NCBI RefSeq assembly: GCF_001401155.1
Contig: NZ_LJRO01000305.1
Location: 97,570-161,569, forward strand
Direction: 5' to 3'
Length of the DNA: 64,000 nucleotides
Source of the DNA: Pseudomonas tremae
GTDB lineage: Bacteria > Pseudomonadota > Gammaproteobacteria > Pseudomonadales > Pseudomonadaceae
Under the pieces are notes generated by a model that worked only from the letters and a program-made list of their open reading frames with translations, made no database searches and was not told the DNA's origin. Numbering within the stretch: the stretch's first letter is position 1; every line of letters begins with the position of its first letter. The position numbers and the translations under genes are program-made. Below, piece after piece: positions 47,605-56,060 of this stretch.

Positions 47605-48699
47605 TTACGCAGTCCTGCCTGTCGCTGAAGCATCAGCCCAGTTTTCCTGCAAGTTGATGTAGTCCACCAATTCCCGAAGCCTGCCTTGGTTGCGCCCTGT
47701 AAAGGTAAATGCAAGCCGCGTCAGATGGCTGAATTGCGCTTCATCATGTTCCTCGCCCTGATAACTGTGCTGATGGAAGTTTTCATTGATGCACAGGTCG
47801 ACGAAAGCCTCCTGCATATGTTCCAACGCTTGCTCACTGAGTGCGTGATGCATACGGATCACAAACTTGTTCTTCAGCCAGCGGCTGGAGTGGAAGTTGC
47901 TGTAAAACTGGTTGATCTCTTCCACTGCTTCGCCGGGGCTGTAGACCAGTCGCATCAACTTCATGTCGGCTGGCAGGATGTAGTGGTTGTCCTGTAGCTG
48001 ATTCTTGATGAAATCCAGCGCACCTTGCCAGAAGCTTCCGCCTGGAGTGTCCAGCAGCACGACCGGCACCAGCGGACTTTTACCAGTCTGTATCAGTGTC
48101 AATACTTCCAGTGCCTCATCCAGCGTTCCAAACCCGCCTGGGCACAGCACCAGTGCATCAGCTTCCTTGACGAAAAACAGCTTGCGGGTGAAGAAAAAGT
48201 GGAAAGGCAGCAAGTTGTCGGTGCCATCGACGGTCGGGTTCGCGTGTTGCTCGAAAGGCAGGGTGATGTTGAAACCCAGGCTGTGTTTCAGGCCCGCACC
48301 TGCGTGAGCGGCCGCCATGATGCCGCCACCTGCGCCGGTGATGACCATCATGTCCGATTGTGCGAGTTTCTCGCCCAGATCTCGGGCCTGTGCATATAGC
48401 GGGTGCTCTATGGGCGTACGAGCGGAGCCGAAGACTGTGACCTTACGACGCTCCTTGAAGCGCTCCAGCACACGAAAGGCTTTATCCAGTTCACGCAGGG
48501 TCTGCAGGGTTATCTTGACGTCCCAGCGGTTGCGGTCGTCTTGAGCCATGCGCAACACGGTAAGCATCATGTCGCGATACAGCGGCAGATTTTGCGTACC
48601 GGGTGCCACTTCATTGATATGTGCTTCGATCTTGGCGGTCAGGTCGAGACCGTTGCTTTGAAAATGTCGGGATAGAAGATCATCAGGTACATACGGCAT
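47605..48699 (-). CDS. LOG-family (TIGR00730-like) Rossmann-fold protein, 364 residues
   Basis: A large LOG-family member with the two diagnostic motifs: GAGGGIMAAAHAGA (nucleotide-binding) and PGGFGTLDEALEVLT (PGGxGTxxE). LOG proteins of about 190 residues are cytokinin-activating phosphoribohydrolases or nucleotide 5'-monophosphate nucleosidases; this longer form has extra N- and C-terminal helical regions (about 1-85 and 260-364) and closer activity is not known, so nucleotide monophosphate hydrolysis is the best guess. AGGAGG precedes ATG 48699; a start at 48726 would put the binding site inside the gene. Confidence 0.85.
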   Translation of the reverse strand: MPYVPDDLLSRHFQSNGLDLTAKIEAHINEVAPGTQNLPLYRDMMLTVLRMAQDDRNRWDVKITLQTLRELDKAFRVLERFKERRKVTVFGSARTPIEHPLYAQARDLGEKLAQSDMMVITGAGGGIMAAAHAGAGLKHSLGFNITLPFEQHANPTVDGTDNLLPFHFFFTRKLFFVKEADALVLCPGGFGTLDEALEVLTLIQTGKSPLVPVVLLDTPGGSFWQGALDFIKNQLQDNHYILPADMKLMRLVYSPGEAVEEINQFYSNFHSSRWLKNKFVIRMHHALSEQALEHMQEAFVDLCINENFHQHSYQGEEHDEAQFSHLTRLAFTFTGRNQGRLRELVDYINLQENWADASATGRTA

Positions 48700-48899
48700 T
48701 CGGGATTTTTCCTCCTGCAGAGTCAATGGCCCCTCAGGGCGTGTTGAATCGATGATGTCCCGGTTTTCGGAGAAAGGCTACCCATTCCCTGTTTGAGTCA
48801 GAGCGGATTAGTTGCAGGATGTCTTGGCGTTGCCGAACTGGCGCGCCTCATGTGGCAGGCGCGCGTGGCAGAAGTGAGGTTATCGCGTGAAAGGACTGT

Positions 48900-49316
48900 T
48901 TACTGCTTGGGCTTGGCTGCGCAGTCCGAGGCCTGGAAAGTCTGGGTCGCAACCGGGCGATTGGTTTTGTACTCGGTGAACTGATACTTGAGTACAGCGC
49001 CTTTGGTCATCAACTGACGAAAGCCGTTGTTGTGGCATACGCTGTTGCCCAGCTGGTTGCGCATCACGTCCGGGTTGGCACGCATCTGACTTGCCTGGCC
49101 TTCGCGGACACTCAAGTGGTTGATCAACTGATTGCCGGTGACGGTGTAGCCCTGATCCAGAATATCCTCGTTGATCGCTCTCGGCGTGCCGACACTGCTT
49201 TCCTTAGCGACTTTTTCCAGCATCTTGCTGAGTTCGAACTCCTGTTTCGACGCCGCTTGAGCGCACAGCGGAGCAACGAGCAAAAGCGTAAGGGTAGGTG
49301 CGATAAGGCGCAGCAT
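48900..49316 (-). CDS. secreted QSregVF-family protein (PA3611-like)
   Basis: 138 residues with a clear signal peptide (MLRLIAPTLTLLLVAPLCAQ, cut near AQA-ASK). The mature part has the family pattern EFELSKMLEKVAKESSVGTP and a conserved pair of cysteines (in NSVCHNNGF and ASDCAAK) likely to form a disulphide. The family is named for a quorum-sensing-regulated putative virulence factor of P. aeruginosa; the biochemical role is unknown. Periplasmic or secreted. It has AGGAGAG upstream. 48700-48899 and 49317-49546 hold no other gene I can see. Confidence 0.8.
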   Translation of the reverse strand: MLRLIAPTLTLLLVAPLCAQAASKQEFELSKMLEKVAKESSVGTPRAINEDILDQGYTVTGNQLINHLSVREGQASQMRANPDVMRNQLGNSVCHNNGFRQLMTKGAVLKYQFTEYKTNRPVATQTFQASDCAAKPKQ

Positions 49317-49546
49317 TTAACTCTCCTGATTAAGTGGCTGGCTGTTGGACCAGCGACTTCAAAGTGCGTTCCGGTCAGCCCGCCAAGCGAGCGGCGGAGC
49401 CGTGGCGCAGCAGTATAGAGCAGGACTAATCCAGCGGCCTAGGCCGAAAGCGGGTTCAAGCGCTGTCGCTCTGATAAACTGCGCGCACTTTATCCCTGCC
49501 GAGTCTCTGTGGTGTCGATGTATTCCCCCCGCTGGCGTGCCCAGCG

Positions 49547-50257
49547 ATGAGCCATGCCGTTTCGCGTCTGCGTGACGAGCGTCTGGCACGCAGCACCAAA
49601 CCGTTTATTGCCCGTGGATCGCGTGCGCCGCGTTGTCCAGCCTGCCGGGTCATTTCCAGCTATTGCCTGTGTGAATGGCGGCCAACGGTGGCCGCCCGAT
49701 CGGGCATGTGTTTGCTGATGTATGACACCGAGCCTATGAAACCGACCAACACTGGCTGGCTGATTGCCGATGTCATCGAAGACACCTATGCCTTCGGCTG
49801 GTCGCGTGTCGAGATTGATGAGCAGTTGCTGGCCTTGCTGGATGACCCACAATGGCAGCCGTATATCGTCTTTCCCGGCGAGTTTGTCGCTAACGAGCGT
49901 GTGGTCACGCATGTCTCGCCGGAGGAGGGCAAGCGCCCACTGTTCATTTTGCTGGATGCCACCTGGACCGAAGCACGCAAGATGTTTCGCAAAAGCCCTT
50001 ATCTTGAAAGGTTTCCGGTACTGAGCCTCGTGCCCGAGCAAATCTCGCGTTATCGCCTGCGTCGGTCAAGACGTGACGATCACTTCTGCACCGCGGAAGT
50101 GGCGGCTCTGTGCCTGGAACTGGCCGAGGACGTGAGCGCCAGTGGCGTGCTTGACGCTTATCTGGATGTATTCAGCGCGCACTATTTAGGCGCCAAGTTT
50201 CAGCGTCCGATAGATCCGGATGACGCCGCTCACACTCATTTGAAGCCCTTCATTTGA
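49547..50257 (+). CDS. tapT: DTW-domain tRNA-uridine aminocarboxypropyltransferase
   Basis: A 236-residue member of the DTW family. The family transfers the 3-amino-3-carboxypropyl group from S-adenosylmethionine to uridine in tRNA (acp3U47 in E. coli by TapT/YfiP). N-terminal zinc-type motif CPACRVISSYCLC and the name-giving motif LLDATWTEARKM. C-terminal part includes RRDDHFCTAEVAAL. Assignment to TapT rather than a TuaA/TuaB-type paralogue is by similarity only. Confidence 0.85.
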   Translation: MSHAVSRLRDERLARSTKPFIARGSRAPRCPACRVISSYCLCEWRPTVAARSGMCLLMYDTEPMKPTNTGWLIADVIEDTYAFGWSRVEIDEQLLALLDDPQWQPYIVFPGEFVANERVVTHVSPEEGKRPLFILLDATWTEARKMFRKSPYLERFPVLSLVPEQISRYRLRRSRRDDHFCTAEVAALCLELAEDVSASGVLDAYLDVFSAHYLGAKFQRPIDPDDAAHTHLKPFI

Positions 50258-50473
50258 AGGGTGTCATGCTGCTCTGCAGTATCAGGTGGCACGTGTTGGG
50301 CCGATTGCCATCTTTGTGCGCAGTCGACGGCGCTTCGCGCTTGACCGTCATGGTGTTGCTGGGCATGCTTGGCGCCGCCTGGAAGCCGATTCATCGGGTC
50401 TGCCGCGGCACTTGCCGCCAGCCTTTGAGCGGCCGCTTTTGTCGGCCACTCACTATAAAAACAGGATCATTAC

Positions 50474-51121
50474 ATGACCTACGACATCCTGATCGCTGAT
50501 GATCACCCCCTGTTTCGCAGTGCGCTGCGTCAGGCGCTGACCATTGGCCTGGGGCCTGAGGCACGGCTGGTCGAGGCAGAGAGCATTGCACAGCTTGAAT
50601 CTCGTCTGGACGAGAAGGGCGACTGGGATCTGGTTCTGCTGGACCTGAACATGCCGGGCGCCTATGGGTTCTCCGGGCTGGTCCTGCTACGTGGCCAGTA
50701 CCCGCAAATACCGGTGGTGATGGTCTCTGCTCAGGAAGAGGCGTCGATTGTGGTGCGCTCCAGAGAGTTTGGGGCCAGCGGGTTTATCCCCAAATCCAGT
50801 TCGCTGGAAGTTATCCAGCAGGCAGTCCGGACCGTACTGGATGGCGAAGTCTGGTGGCCGCCGCAGGTCAATGAAGTCATCAGTGTCTCGGATGAAGCAA
50901 AAGCGGCGAGCGCAGGGCTTGCCAGCCTGACGCCTCAGCAGTTCCGCGTGCTGACCATGGTGTGCGAAGGCTTGCTGAACAAGCAGATCGCCTCCGAGCT
51001 GAGCGTGTCCGAGGCGACTATCAAAGCCCATGTCACGGCGATTTTTCGCAAGCTTGGCGTGCGTACGCGCACTCAGGCGGCATTGCTGTTGCAGCAGCTT
51101 GAATCCATCTCTTCCAGCTGA
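50474..51121 (+). CDS. erdR: LuxR-type response regulator, ErdR-like
   Basis: 215 residues: a receiver domain (1 to about 125) with acidic pair ADDH, phosphoacceptor in LVLLDLNMPG and Lys in FIPKSS; and a LuxR/GerE helix-turn-helix (about 148-210) with LTPQQFRVLTMVCEGLLNKQ and SEATIKAHVTAIFRKL. Position before dgkA and finR matches erdR in P. putida and P. aeruginosa, where it controls ethanol/acetate metabolism (acs). Its histidine kinase is not encoded nearby. The 216-base gap upstream (50258-50473) holds GC-rich short hairpins and presumably its promoter. Confidence 0.85.
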   Translation: MTYDILIADDHPLFRSALRQALTIGLGPEARLVEAESIAQLESRLDEKGDWDLVLLDLNMPGAYGFSGLVLLRGQYPQIPVVMVSAQEEASIVVRSREFGASGFIPKSSSLEVIQQAVRTVLDGEVWWPPQVNEVISVSDEAKAASAGLASLTPQQFRVLTMVCEGLLNKQIASELSVSEATIKAHVTAIFRKLGVRTRTQAALLLQQLESISSS

Positions 51122-51205
51122 AGGTAGGCCATGTAGCTCGTATTCACGCTTTTTTGACCTTTATTGCCTTAGTTTTCCTCATCTTTTTTTGCACGGCAGC
51201 CCTCT

Positions 51206-51571
51206 ATGTCGCCCTTCAAAGGCCAAACCGGCCTTAAACGTATTCTCAATGCTGCAGGTTATTCCATCGATGGCATGACCGCTGCCTTCAAAGGCGAAGC
51301 CGCTTTTCGTCAGTTGGTGCTGCTGAATGTGGTTCTGGTCCCGCTGTCGTTTTTTCTGCACGTCAGCAAGGGCGAGCACGCCTTGCTGGTTGCTGTGTGC
51401 CTGTTGGCGTTGATCGTGGAGCTGCTCAATTCTGCTGTCGAGGCGGCCATCGACCGTATTTCGCTGGACCTGCATCCGTTGTCGAAGAATGCCAAGGACA
51501 TGGGCAGTGCCGCCCAATTCATCGCCCTGAGCATGATTGCGCTGGTTTGGGGCATCGTTTTGCTGGGCTGA
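51206..51571 (+). CDS. dgkA: diacylglycerol kinase
   Basis: A 121-residue trimeric inner-membrane kinase recycling diacylglycerol to phosphatidate. N-terminal amphipathic helix (FKGQTGLKRILNAAGYSIDG), three membrane helices, and the signature EAAFRQLVLLNVV with LIVELLNSAVEAAIDRIS (catalytic Glu and metal ligands). Convergent with finR, 6 bases apart. Confidence 0.95.
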   Translation: MSPFKGQTGLKRILNAAGYSIDGMTAAFKGEAAFRQLVLLNVVLVPLSFFLHVSKGEHALLVAVCLLALIVELLNSAVEAAIDRISLDLHPLSKNAKDMGSAAQFIALSMIALVWGIVLLG

Positions 51572-51577
51572 GTCTGC

Positions 51578-52504
51578 TCAGTAGAGGCTTGGCAACACGA
51601 TCTCGTCGCTGCGCTGCACGCCGGCAGTGAACGCGCGGCACAGTTCGAGAAATTCACGCATGGCGGAAGTCTGATACTTCTGCTTGTGCCAGATGAAATA
51701 AAACTGGCGTGACAGGTCCAGCTCCGGTGTGGCCAGCTCCACCAGATTGCCGCGACGAAATGCATCCCGCAGCGCAAGCCTGGAAATACAACCAATGCCC
51801 AGCCCTGACTCGACCGCCCGTTTGATCGCTTCGGTGTGTTCCAGTTCGAGCCGGACATTCAGGCTGTTGCGATGATGGCGCAGGGCCTGATCGAACGTCA
51901 GTCGTGTGCCTGAGCCCTGTTCGCGGAGAATCCAGGCTTCATGGGTGAGCTCTTCAAGCGTTACATGCGCACGCTTTGCCAGCGGGTGCTGAGGCGCGCA
52001 GAACACGACCAGTTCGTCTTCGACCCAGGATTGCACCTCGATGTCCGGATGGCTGCAATCTCCTTCGATCAGCCCCAGGTCGATCTCGTAATGGGCAACC
52101 TGTTGCACGATGTGCGCGGTGTTCTGGACGTGCAGCTTGACCTGACTTTCCGGATGGCGCTGCATATAACCGCCGATCAGCAGGGTTGCCAGATAATTGC
52201 CGATGGTCAGGGTGGCACCGACCGCCAGCGAGCCGAAACCTGATTTGCCATTGAGCAGGTCCTCGATTTCCTTGGCCTGGTCCAGCAGCGCAACCGCCTG
52301 CGGCAGCAGCTGTCTGCCCGTGGCATTGAGGCTGAGCCGCTTGCCGGCGCGGTCAAACAGCTGGCAGCTGGACTGGCGCTCCAGTTCGGTGATGGATGTG
52401 CTGGCAGCCGACTGTGAAAGCGAAAGCAGCACAGCTGCCTTGGATACGCTTTCCTGCCGGGCCACGGCGACGAAAACCTGAAGCTGACGTAGAGTAAATC
52501 GCAT
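51578..52504 (-). CDS. finR: LysR-family regulator FinR
   Basis: 308 residues: N-terminal helix-turn-helix (about 2-60) MRFTLRQLQVFVAVARQESV and KAAVLLSLSQSAASTSITEL; effector domain about 88-295. It is divergent from fpr, which is the conserved arrangement in Pseudomonas, where FinR activates fpr in response to superoxide and sulphur starvation. The assignment depends on this context and on the HTH similarity. Confidence 0.88.
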   Translation of the reverse strand: MRFTLRQLQVFVAVARQESVSKAAVLLSLSQSAASTSITELERQSSCQLFDRAGKRLSLNATGRQLLPQAVALLDQAKEIEDLLNGKSGFGSLAVGATLTIGNYLATLLIGGYMQRHPESQVKLHVQNTAHIVQQVAHYEIDLGLIEGDCSHPDIEVQSWVEDELVVFCAPQHPLAKRAHVTLEELTHEAWILREQGSGTRLTFDQALRHHRNSLNVRLELEHTEAIKRAVESGLGIGCISRLALRDAFRRGNLVELATPELDLSRQFYFIWHKQKYQTSAMREFLELCRAFTAGVQRSDEIVLPSLY

Positions 52505-52627
52505 ATCTATATAACCGATAACCTATATCTTGATAATCCATTTAACAGATATTCTGTCTGCCACTAGAATGTCGCGCAATAGCGCAGTGCTTCTGCGCGC
52601 ACTATTTTTTCAGGAGTCCTCACGTAC
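52505..52627. promoter_or_regulatory. finR-fpr divergent control region
   Basis: A 123-base AT-rich gap between divergent starts containing several T-N11-A motifs of the LysR type, for example around TATCTTGATAATCC. This must carry both promoters and the FinR site; I cannot fix the exact operator. Confidence 0.4.
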
Positions 52628-53407
52628 ATGAGCAACATGAACCACGAGCGTGTCCTCAGCGTCCACCATTGGAACGACACCCTCTTCAGTTTCAAGTGCA
52701 CCCGCGACCCTGGCTTGCGTTTCGAGAACGGTCAATTCGTCATGATCGGTCTGCAGCAGTCCAATGGTCGTCCGCTCATGCGTGCCTACTCCATTGCCAG
52801 CCCCAACTGGGAAGAGCATCTGGAATTCTTCAGCATCAAGGTGCCGGACGGCCCGCTTACCTCCCAGTTGCAGCACCTGAAGGAAGGCGATGAAATCATC
52901 ATCAGCAAAAAGCCTACGGGCACGCTGGTGCTGGATGACCTGAAGCCGGGCAAGCACCTTTACCTGTTGAGCACGGGCACCGGTCTGGCACCGTTCATGA
53001 GCGTCATTCAGGACCCTGAGACCTATGAGCGTTTCGAGAAGGTCATCCTCTGCCACGGCGTGCGCTACGTGAACGAGGTCGCCTATCGCGAGTTCATCAC
53101 CGAGCATCTGCCGCAGAACGAATTCTTTGGCGAAGCGCTGCGCGACAAGCTGATCTACTACCCGACGGTCACCCGCGAGCCGTTCGAGAATGAAGGCCGT
53201 CTTACTGACCTGATGCGCAGTGGCAAGCTGTTCAGCGATATCGGTCTGCCACCGATCAACCCTCAGGACGACCGCGCGATGTTGTGCGGCAGCCCGAGCA
53301 TGCTCGACGAAACCAGCGAAGTGCTGAACAGCTTCGGTCTGACCGTTTCTCCGCGTATGCGTGAGCCTGGTGACTATCTGATCGAGCGTGCATTCGTCGA
53401 GAAGTAG
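52628..53407 (+). CDS. fpr: ferredoxin-NADP+ reductase
   Basis: A 259-residue FAD enzyme moving electrons between NADPH and ferredoxin or flavodoxin. FAD-binding RAYSIASPNWEEHLEFFSIK and the NADP-binding LLSTGTGLAPFMSVI are present, with CGSPSMLDET and the C-terminal FVEK typical of bacterial subclass I/II FPRs. It can supply reduced ferredoxin (such as FdxA in this window) under oxidative stress. Confidence 0.95.
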   Translation: MSNMNHERVLSVHHWNDTLFSFKCTRDPGLRFENGQFVMIGLQQSNGRPLMRAYSIASPNWEEHLEFFSIKVPDGPLTSQLQHLKEGDEIIISKKPTGTLVLDDLKPGKHLYLLSTGTGLAPFMSVIQDPETYERFEKVILCHGVRYVNEVAYREFITEHLPQNEFFGEALRDKLIYYPTVTREPFENEGRLTDLMRSGKLFSDIGLPPINPQDDRAMLCGSPSMLDETSEVLNSFGLTVSPRMREPGDYLIERAFVEK

Positions 53408-53421
53408 ACCGCTCTCACAAG

Positions 53422-53458
53422 ACCCGCCTTGTCCTTGATCGGATCAGGCGGGTTTTTT
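53422..53458 (+). terminator. fpr terminator, shared end with trmO
   Basis: ACCCGCCT (53422-53429) pairs with AGGCGGGT (53446-53453), and six T follow. The T run reaches the last two bases of the convergent trmO gene. Confidence 0.85.
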
Positions 53459-54164
53459 ATTGCGTGGGAAATGTTGCCGGCACTACTTCAATGACGCAGA
53501 TGACGCCGGTCTGCGGGTAATGCCAGCGTACGTCCAGGTCCCAGAACTGCGCGCCATAGCGGCGCTCTGGCGTGGGTAGCTGGTAAGCCGGTCGCGGGTC
53601 TTGAGCCAGGCATTGTTCGATCAGCTCGACTAAGGGCTCGTTGAGGCGTAGAGCGTGTGTTCGGGCTTGCATCAGCGCGGCGTCCTGCCACTGCACCGGG
53701 ATCAAGGCTGGCGCGGCACTGGCCATGTGGTTGGTTGCGTCGGCGATGACATCGGCATAGGGCACATAAGGCTTGATGTCCAGTACTGGCGTACCATCCA
53801 GCAGGTCGATGCCCGACAACCAGAGCCGGCCGGGTTCGACCTTGTCCAGCTTGACCACCGATTGCCCTATACCGTTCGGGCGATGCGTGGCGCGTGTCGC
53901 AAATACGCCCATCGACTGATTGCCCCCGAGACGGGGCGGGCGCACTTTCAGGCGTGGCTTGTCTTCCAGTGCCAGGTGGAATAGAAACAGCAACCAGACA
54001 TGGCTGACCTGTTCCAGCCCCTGAACAGCCTCGCCCTGATCGAAAGGTGCGATCAGTTCCAGCACGCCTCGCGCTGCCGGCGCCAGCTGTGGCTGGCGCG
54101 GGATGGCGAACTTCTCCTTGAAGCAGGAGCGCACGAAGCCCACAGGGGAGACGTTGTAGCTCAT
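53457..54164 (-). CDS. trmO: tRNA N6-threonylcarbamoyladenosine methyltransferase TrmO
   Basis: A 235-residue TsaA/YaeB-family beta-barrel SAM methyltransferase acting on t6A37 of threonine tRNA. Signatures: SPVGFVRSCFKEKFAIPRQP, HVWLLFLFH, ATRATHRPNGIGQSVVKL and DGTPVLDIKPYVPYAD. ATG 54164 is chosen over 54191 by family start. It follows the DUF1456 gene by 13 bases on the same strand. Confidence 0.93.
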   Translation of the reverse strand: MSYNVSPVGFVRSCFKEKFAIPRQPQLAPAARGVLELIAPFDQGEAVQGLEQVSHVWLLFLFHLALEDKPRLKVRPPRLGGNQSMGVFATRATHRPNGIGQSVVKLDKVEPGRLWLSGIDLLDGTPVLDIKPYVPYADVIADATNHMASAAPALIPVQWQDAALMQARTHALRLNEPLVELIEQCLAQDPRPAYQLPTPERRYGAQFWDLDVRWHYPQTGVICVIEVVPATFPTQ

Positions 54165-54177
54165 GGTGTCAGCCGCT

Positions 54178-54639
54178 TCAGCAGCGGACACGCAGGGTCA
54201 GACCCTTGAGGAAGTTGCGCAGCAGTTGATCGCCGCACGCGCGGTAGTTGGTGTGGCCGACCTTGCGGAACAGCGCGCTCAGCTCAGGTTTGGACACTGG
54301 AAACTCTGCGGACTTGAGGATTGCATGCATGTCGTCTTCTTTCAGTTCGAAGGCTACGCGCAGTTTTTTCAGAACAATATTGTTGGTGATCGGCAGATCG
54401 ATCGGCTGTGCAGGGCGGCTTTCGTCCTTGCCACGCTTGAAGTAGACCAGCCCGTCCAGGAAGTGCGCCATGATTTCATCGCTGCAATCCAGATAGCCTT
54501 CTTCTTCCTCTTTCTTCATGAAAGCGATGACGTCGCTTTTCGACACTTCAAAACCGGTAAGGCCGATGATCTCGACAATTTTGCTGTCGCTGATATCGAG
54601 CATGTAGCGCACGCTGCGCAGTACGTCGTTGTTCATCAT
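54178..54639 (-). CDS. DUF1456 family protein (YehS-like)
   Basis: 153 residues: two copies of a DUF1456 helical domain, residues about 3-70 (VLRSVRYMLDISDSKIVEI) and 85-153 (NNIVLKKLRVAFELKEDDMH). No catalytic motif is evident; small helical repeats of this type may bind nucleic acid or protein, but function is not known. Starts with two Met codons (54639 and 54636). Confidence 0.88.
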   Translation of the reverse strand: MMNNDVLRSVRYMLDISDSKIVEIIGLTGFEVSKSDVIAFMKKEEEEGYLDCSDEIMAHFLDGLVYFKRGKDESRPAQPIDLPITNNIVLKKLRVAFELKEDDMHAILKSAEFPVSKPELSALFRKVGHTNYRACGDQLLRNFLKGLTLRVRC

Positions 54640-54714
54640 GGGGCGTGTTTCCTGGTAAGTCGGCGGCGCATGACAGTGATCACGCGCGCTGTAATAGGGG
54701 GATGTCGGAAGGAA

Positions 54715-55425
54715 TTAAAACTTTTCCTTGGTCGTCATGTAACGCCACTGGCCTTCGGGCAGCTTGCCCATAGACACGCCGCCGATGCGGATGCGGCGAA
54801 TGGCAACGATTTTCAGGCCAACGGCTTCGCACAGTTGCGCGATGATGCCGGGCTGCGGGTTTTTCATGGCAAAGCGCAGACGGTTCTCGTTCTGCCAGCT
54901 GGCCTTTACGGCCGGCAGCTCCTTGCCCTTGTAGGTCAGGCCGTGGTTCAGGCGATTGAGGCCGTGGGCAACCATCTCGCCCGAGATTTCCACCACGTAT
55001 TCCTGTTCGATCTTGCTACGGTCATCGGTGAGTTTGCGCAGGATTTTCCAGTCCTGACTGAACACCATCAGGCCGCTGGCATTGGCTTGCAGACTCGAAA
55101 TGGCTTCCAGGCGCATGAAGTGGCCTTTGAGCGGGCGCTTGCTGTAGCTGTGCTCTTCGGAAAGCGTGCCTGGCGTGATCATCTGCAAGGCGCTTTCGGC
55201 GCTTGCCGAGGCGGGCTTGTGCAGGATGATCGTTACCGGTTCCGGAGAGTCGGCCTTCGCGTCCGGGCTCAGTTCGATTTTCTGCGTGCTGACCTTGAAG
55301 TGTGGCTCTTCGATAACCACGCCATCCACAGTGACCCAGCCCCCTTCGATGAACAGTTCGGCCTCCCGGCGGGAGCAACCGACCAGCTCGATAAGGCGTT
55401 TGGAAAGGCGAATGGGGTCTGTCAT
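54715..55425 (-). CDS. S4-domain pseudouridine-synthase-like protein (RluF/RsuA family), catalytic Asp missing
   Basis: 236 residues with an N-terminal S4 RNA-binding domain (about 5-60: LSKRLIELVGCSRREAELFI, then WVTVDGVV) and an RsuA/RluF-type synthase fold after it. In active members the motif is GRLDxDxxGL, with the aspartate doing the chemistry. Here the matching stretch is SLQANASGLMVFSQDW: the aspartate is Gln113 and the arginine is Ser111. Other parts (EQEYVVEI, AVGLKIVAIRRIRIGGV) are preserved. So the fold is kept but the standard activity is doubtful; it may bind rRNA only. ATG 55425 is the family start. Confidence 0.8.
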   Translation of the reverse strand: MTDPIRLSKRLIELVGCSRREAELFIEGGWVTVDGVVIEEPHFKVSTQKIELSPDAKADSPEPVTIILHKPASASAESALQMITPGTLSEEHSYSKRPLKGHFMRLEAISSLQANASGLMVFSQDWKILRKLTDDRSKIEQEYVVEISGEMVAHGLNRLNHGLTYKGKELPAVKASWQNENRLRFAMKNPQPGIIAQLCEAVGLKIVAIRRIRIGGVSMGKLPEGQWRYMTTKEKF

Positions 55426-55518
55426 GACAAAAAAGCCGTTTGATAAGTAGAAAGGCGCCATTGTAACCGCCAAAGGCCGGTTAATCGCGGCAACATTGCA
55501 TTTGCCTGGCAATCCACA

Positions 55519-55959
55519 TCAATTGCGTCTGTTCAGGCGCATCCTGAGCATGGGGTACGGCTGGCCTAGGCCATCGACTTCCGAGCGGCTGACGACCTCG
55601 AATCCCTGTTTGCAATAGAAGCCGAACGCCTTGGGATTCTGCTCGTTCACGTCCAGCTCAGTGATGCCGAAATGGTTGACGGCATGTTGCAGCAGTTGCG
55701 TGCCAATACCCTGATTGCGGTATTCGGGGGCAATGAAAAGCATGTCCAGCCGCCCCCGGTTCACGCCCGCGAAGCCGGTGATGGCGTGCTTGTCGTTACG
55801 CATACAGAACAGCGTCACGCTGTCCAGGTACTGAGTGAGCAAGCCCTTGAGCCGGACGACATACGCGTCCGGCATGAAGTCGTGGGTGGCGCGCACCGAG
55901 CGCTCCCACACCTCTATCATTTCCGGATAATCCTTCACATCAGGTGCACATAGCTGCAT
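55519..55959 (-). CDS. GNAT-family N-acetyltransferase (YjaB-like)
   Basis: 146 residues. Central acetyl-CoA loop LFIAPEYRNQGIGTQLLQHA (motif A, RxxGxG) and the C-terminal VNEQNPKAFGFYCKQGFEVV (motif B) define the GNAT fold. Similar in layout to YjaB. Acceptor unknown. ATG 55959 gives a compact GNAT; the open frame extends 80 residues upstream across the terminator at 56008-56041 and is not credible. Confidence 0.82.
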   Translation of the reverse strand: MQLCAPDVKDYPEMIEVWERSVRATHDFMPDAYVVRLKGLLTQYLDSVTLFCMRNDKHAITGFAGVNRGRLDMLFIAPEYRNQGIGTQLLQHAVNHFGITELDVNEQNPKAFGFYCKQGFEVVSRSEVDGLGQPYPMLRMRLNRRN

Positions 55960-56007
55960 CACGCCATCCTCCGCTCGGCCTGTCGTCCATAGACAACACC
56001 AACAGAC

Positions 56008-56041
56008 AAAAAAGCCCTGCCATTTTAAGGGCAGGGCTTTT
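56008..56041. terminator. bidirectional terminator between rimO and the GNAT gene
   Basis: AAAAGCCCTGC and GCAGGGCTTTT pair around a ten-base CATTTTAAGG loop. It ends rimO on the minus strand, and the A run gives a T run on the other side. Confidence 0.85.
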
Positions 56042-56060
56042 GATGGCGCTTTGACCGGTG

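Noticed and set aside
50454..50459. TATAAA before erdR as a -10 box
   Set aside because: Only about 14 bases before the start codon, so the transcript would start at or past the ribosome-binding site; likely fortuitous.
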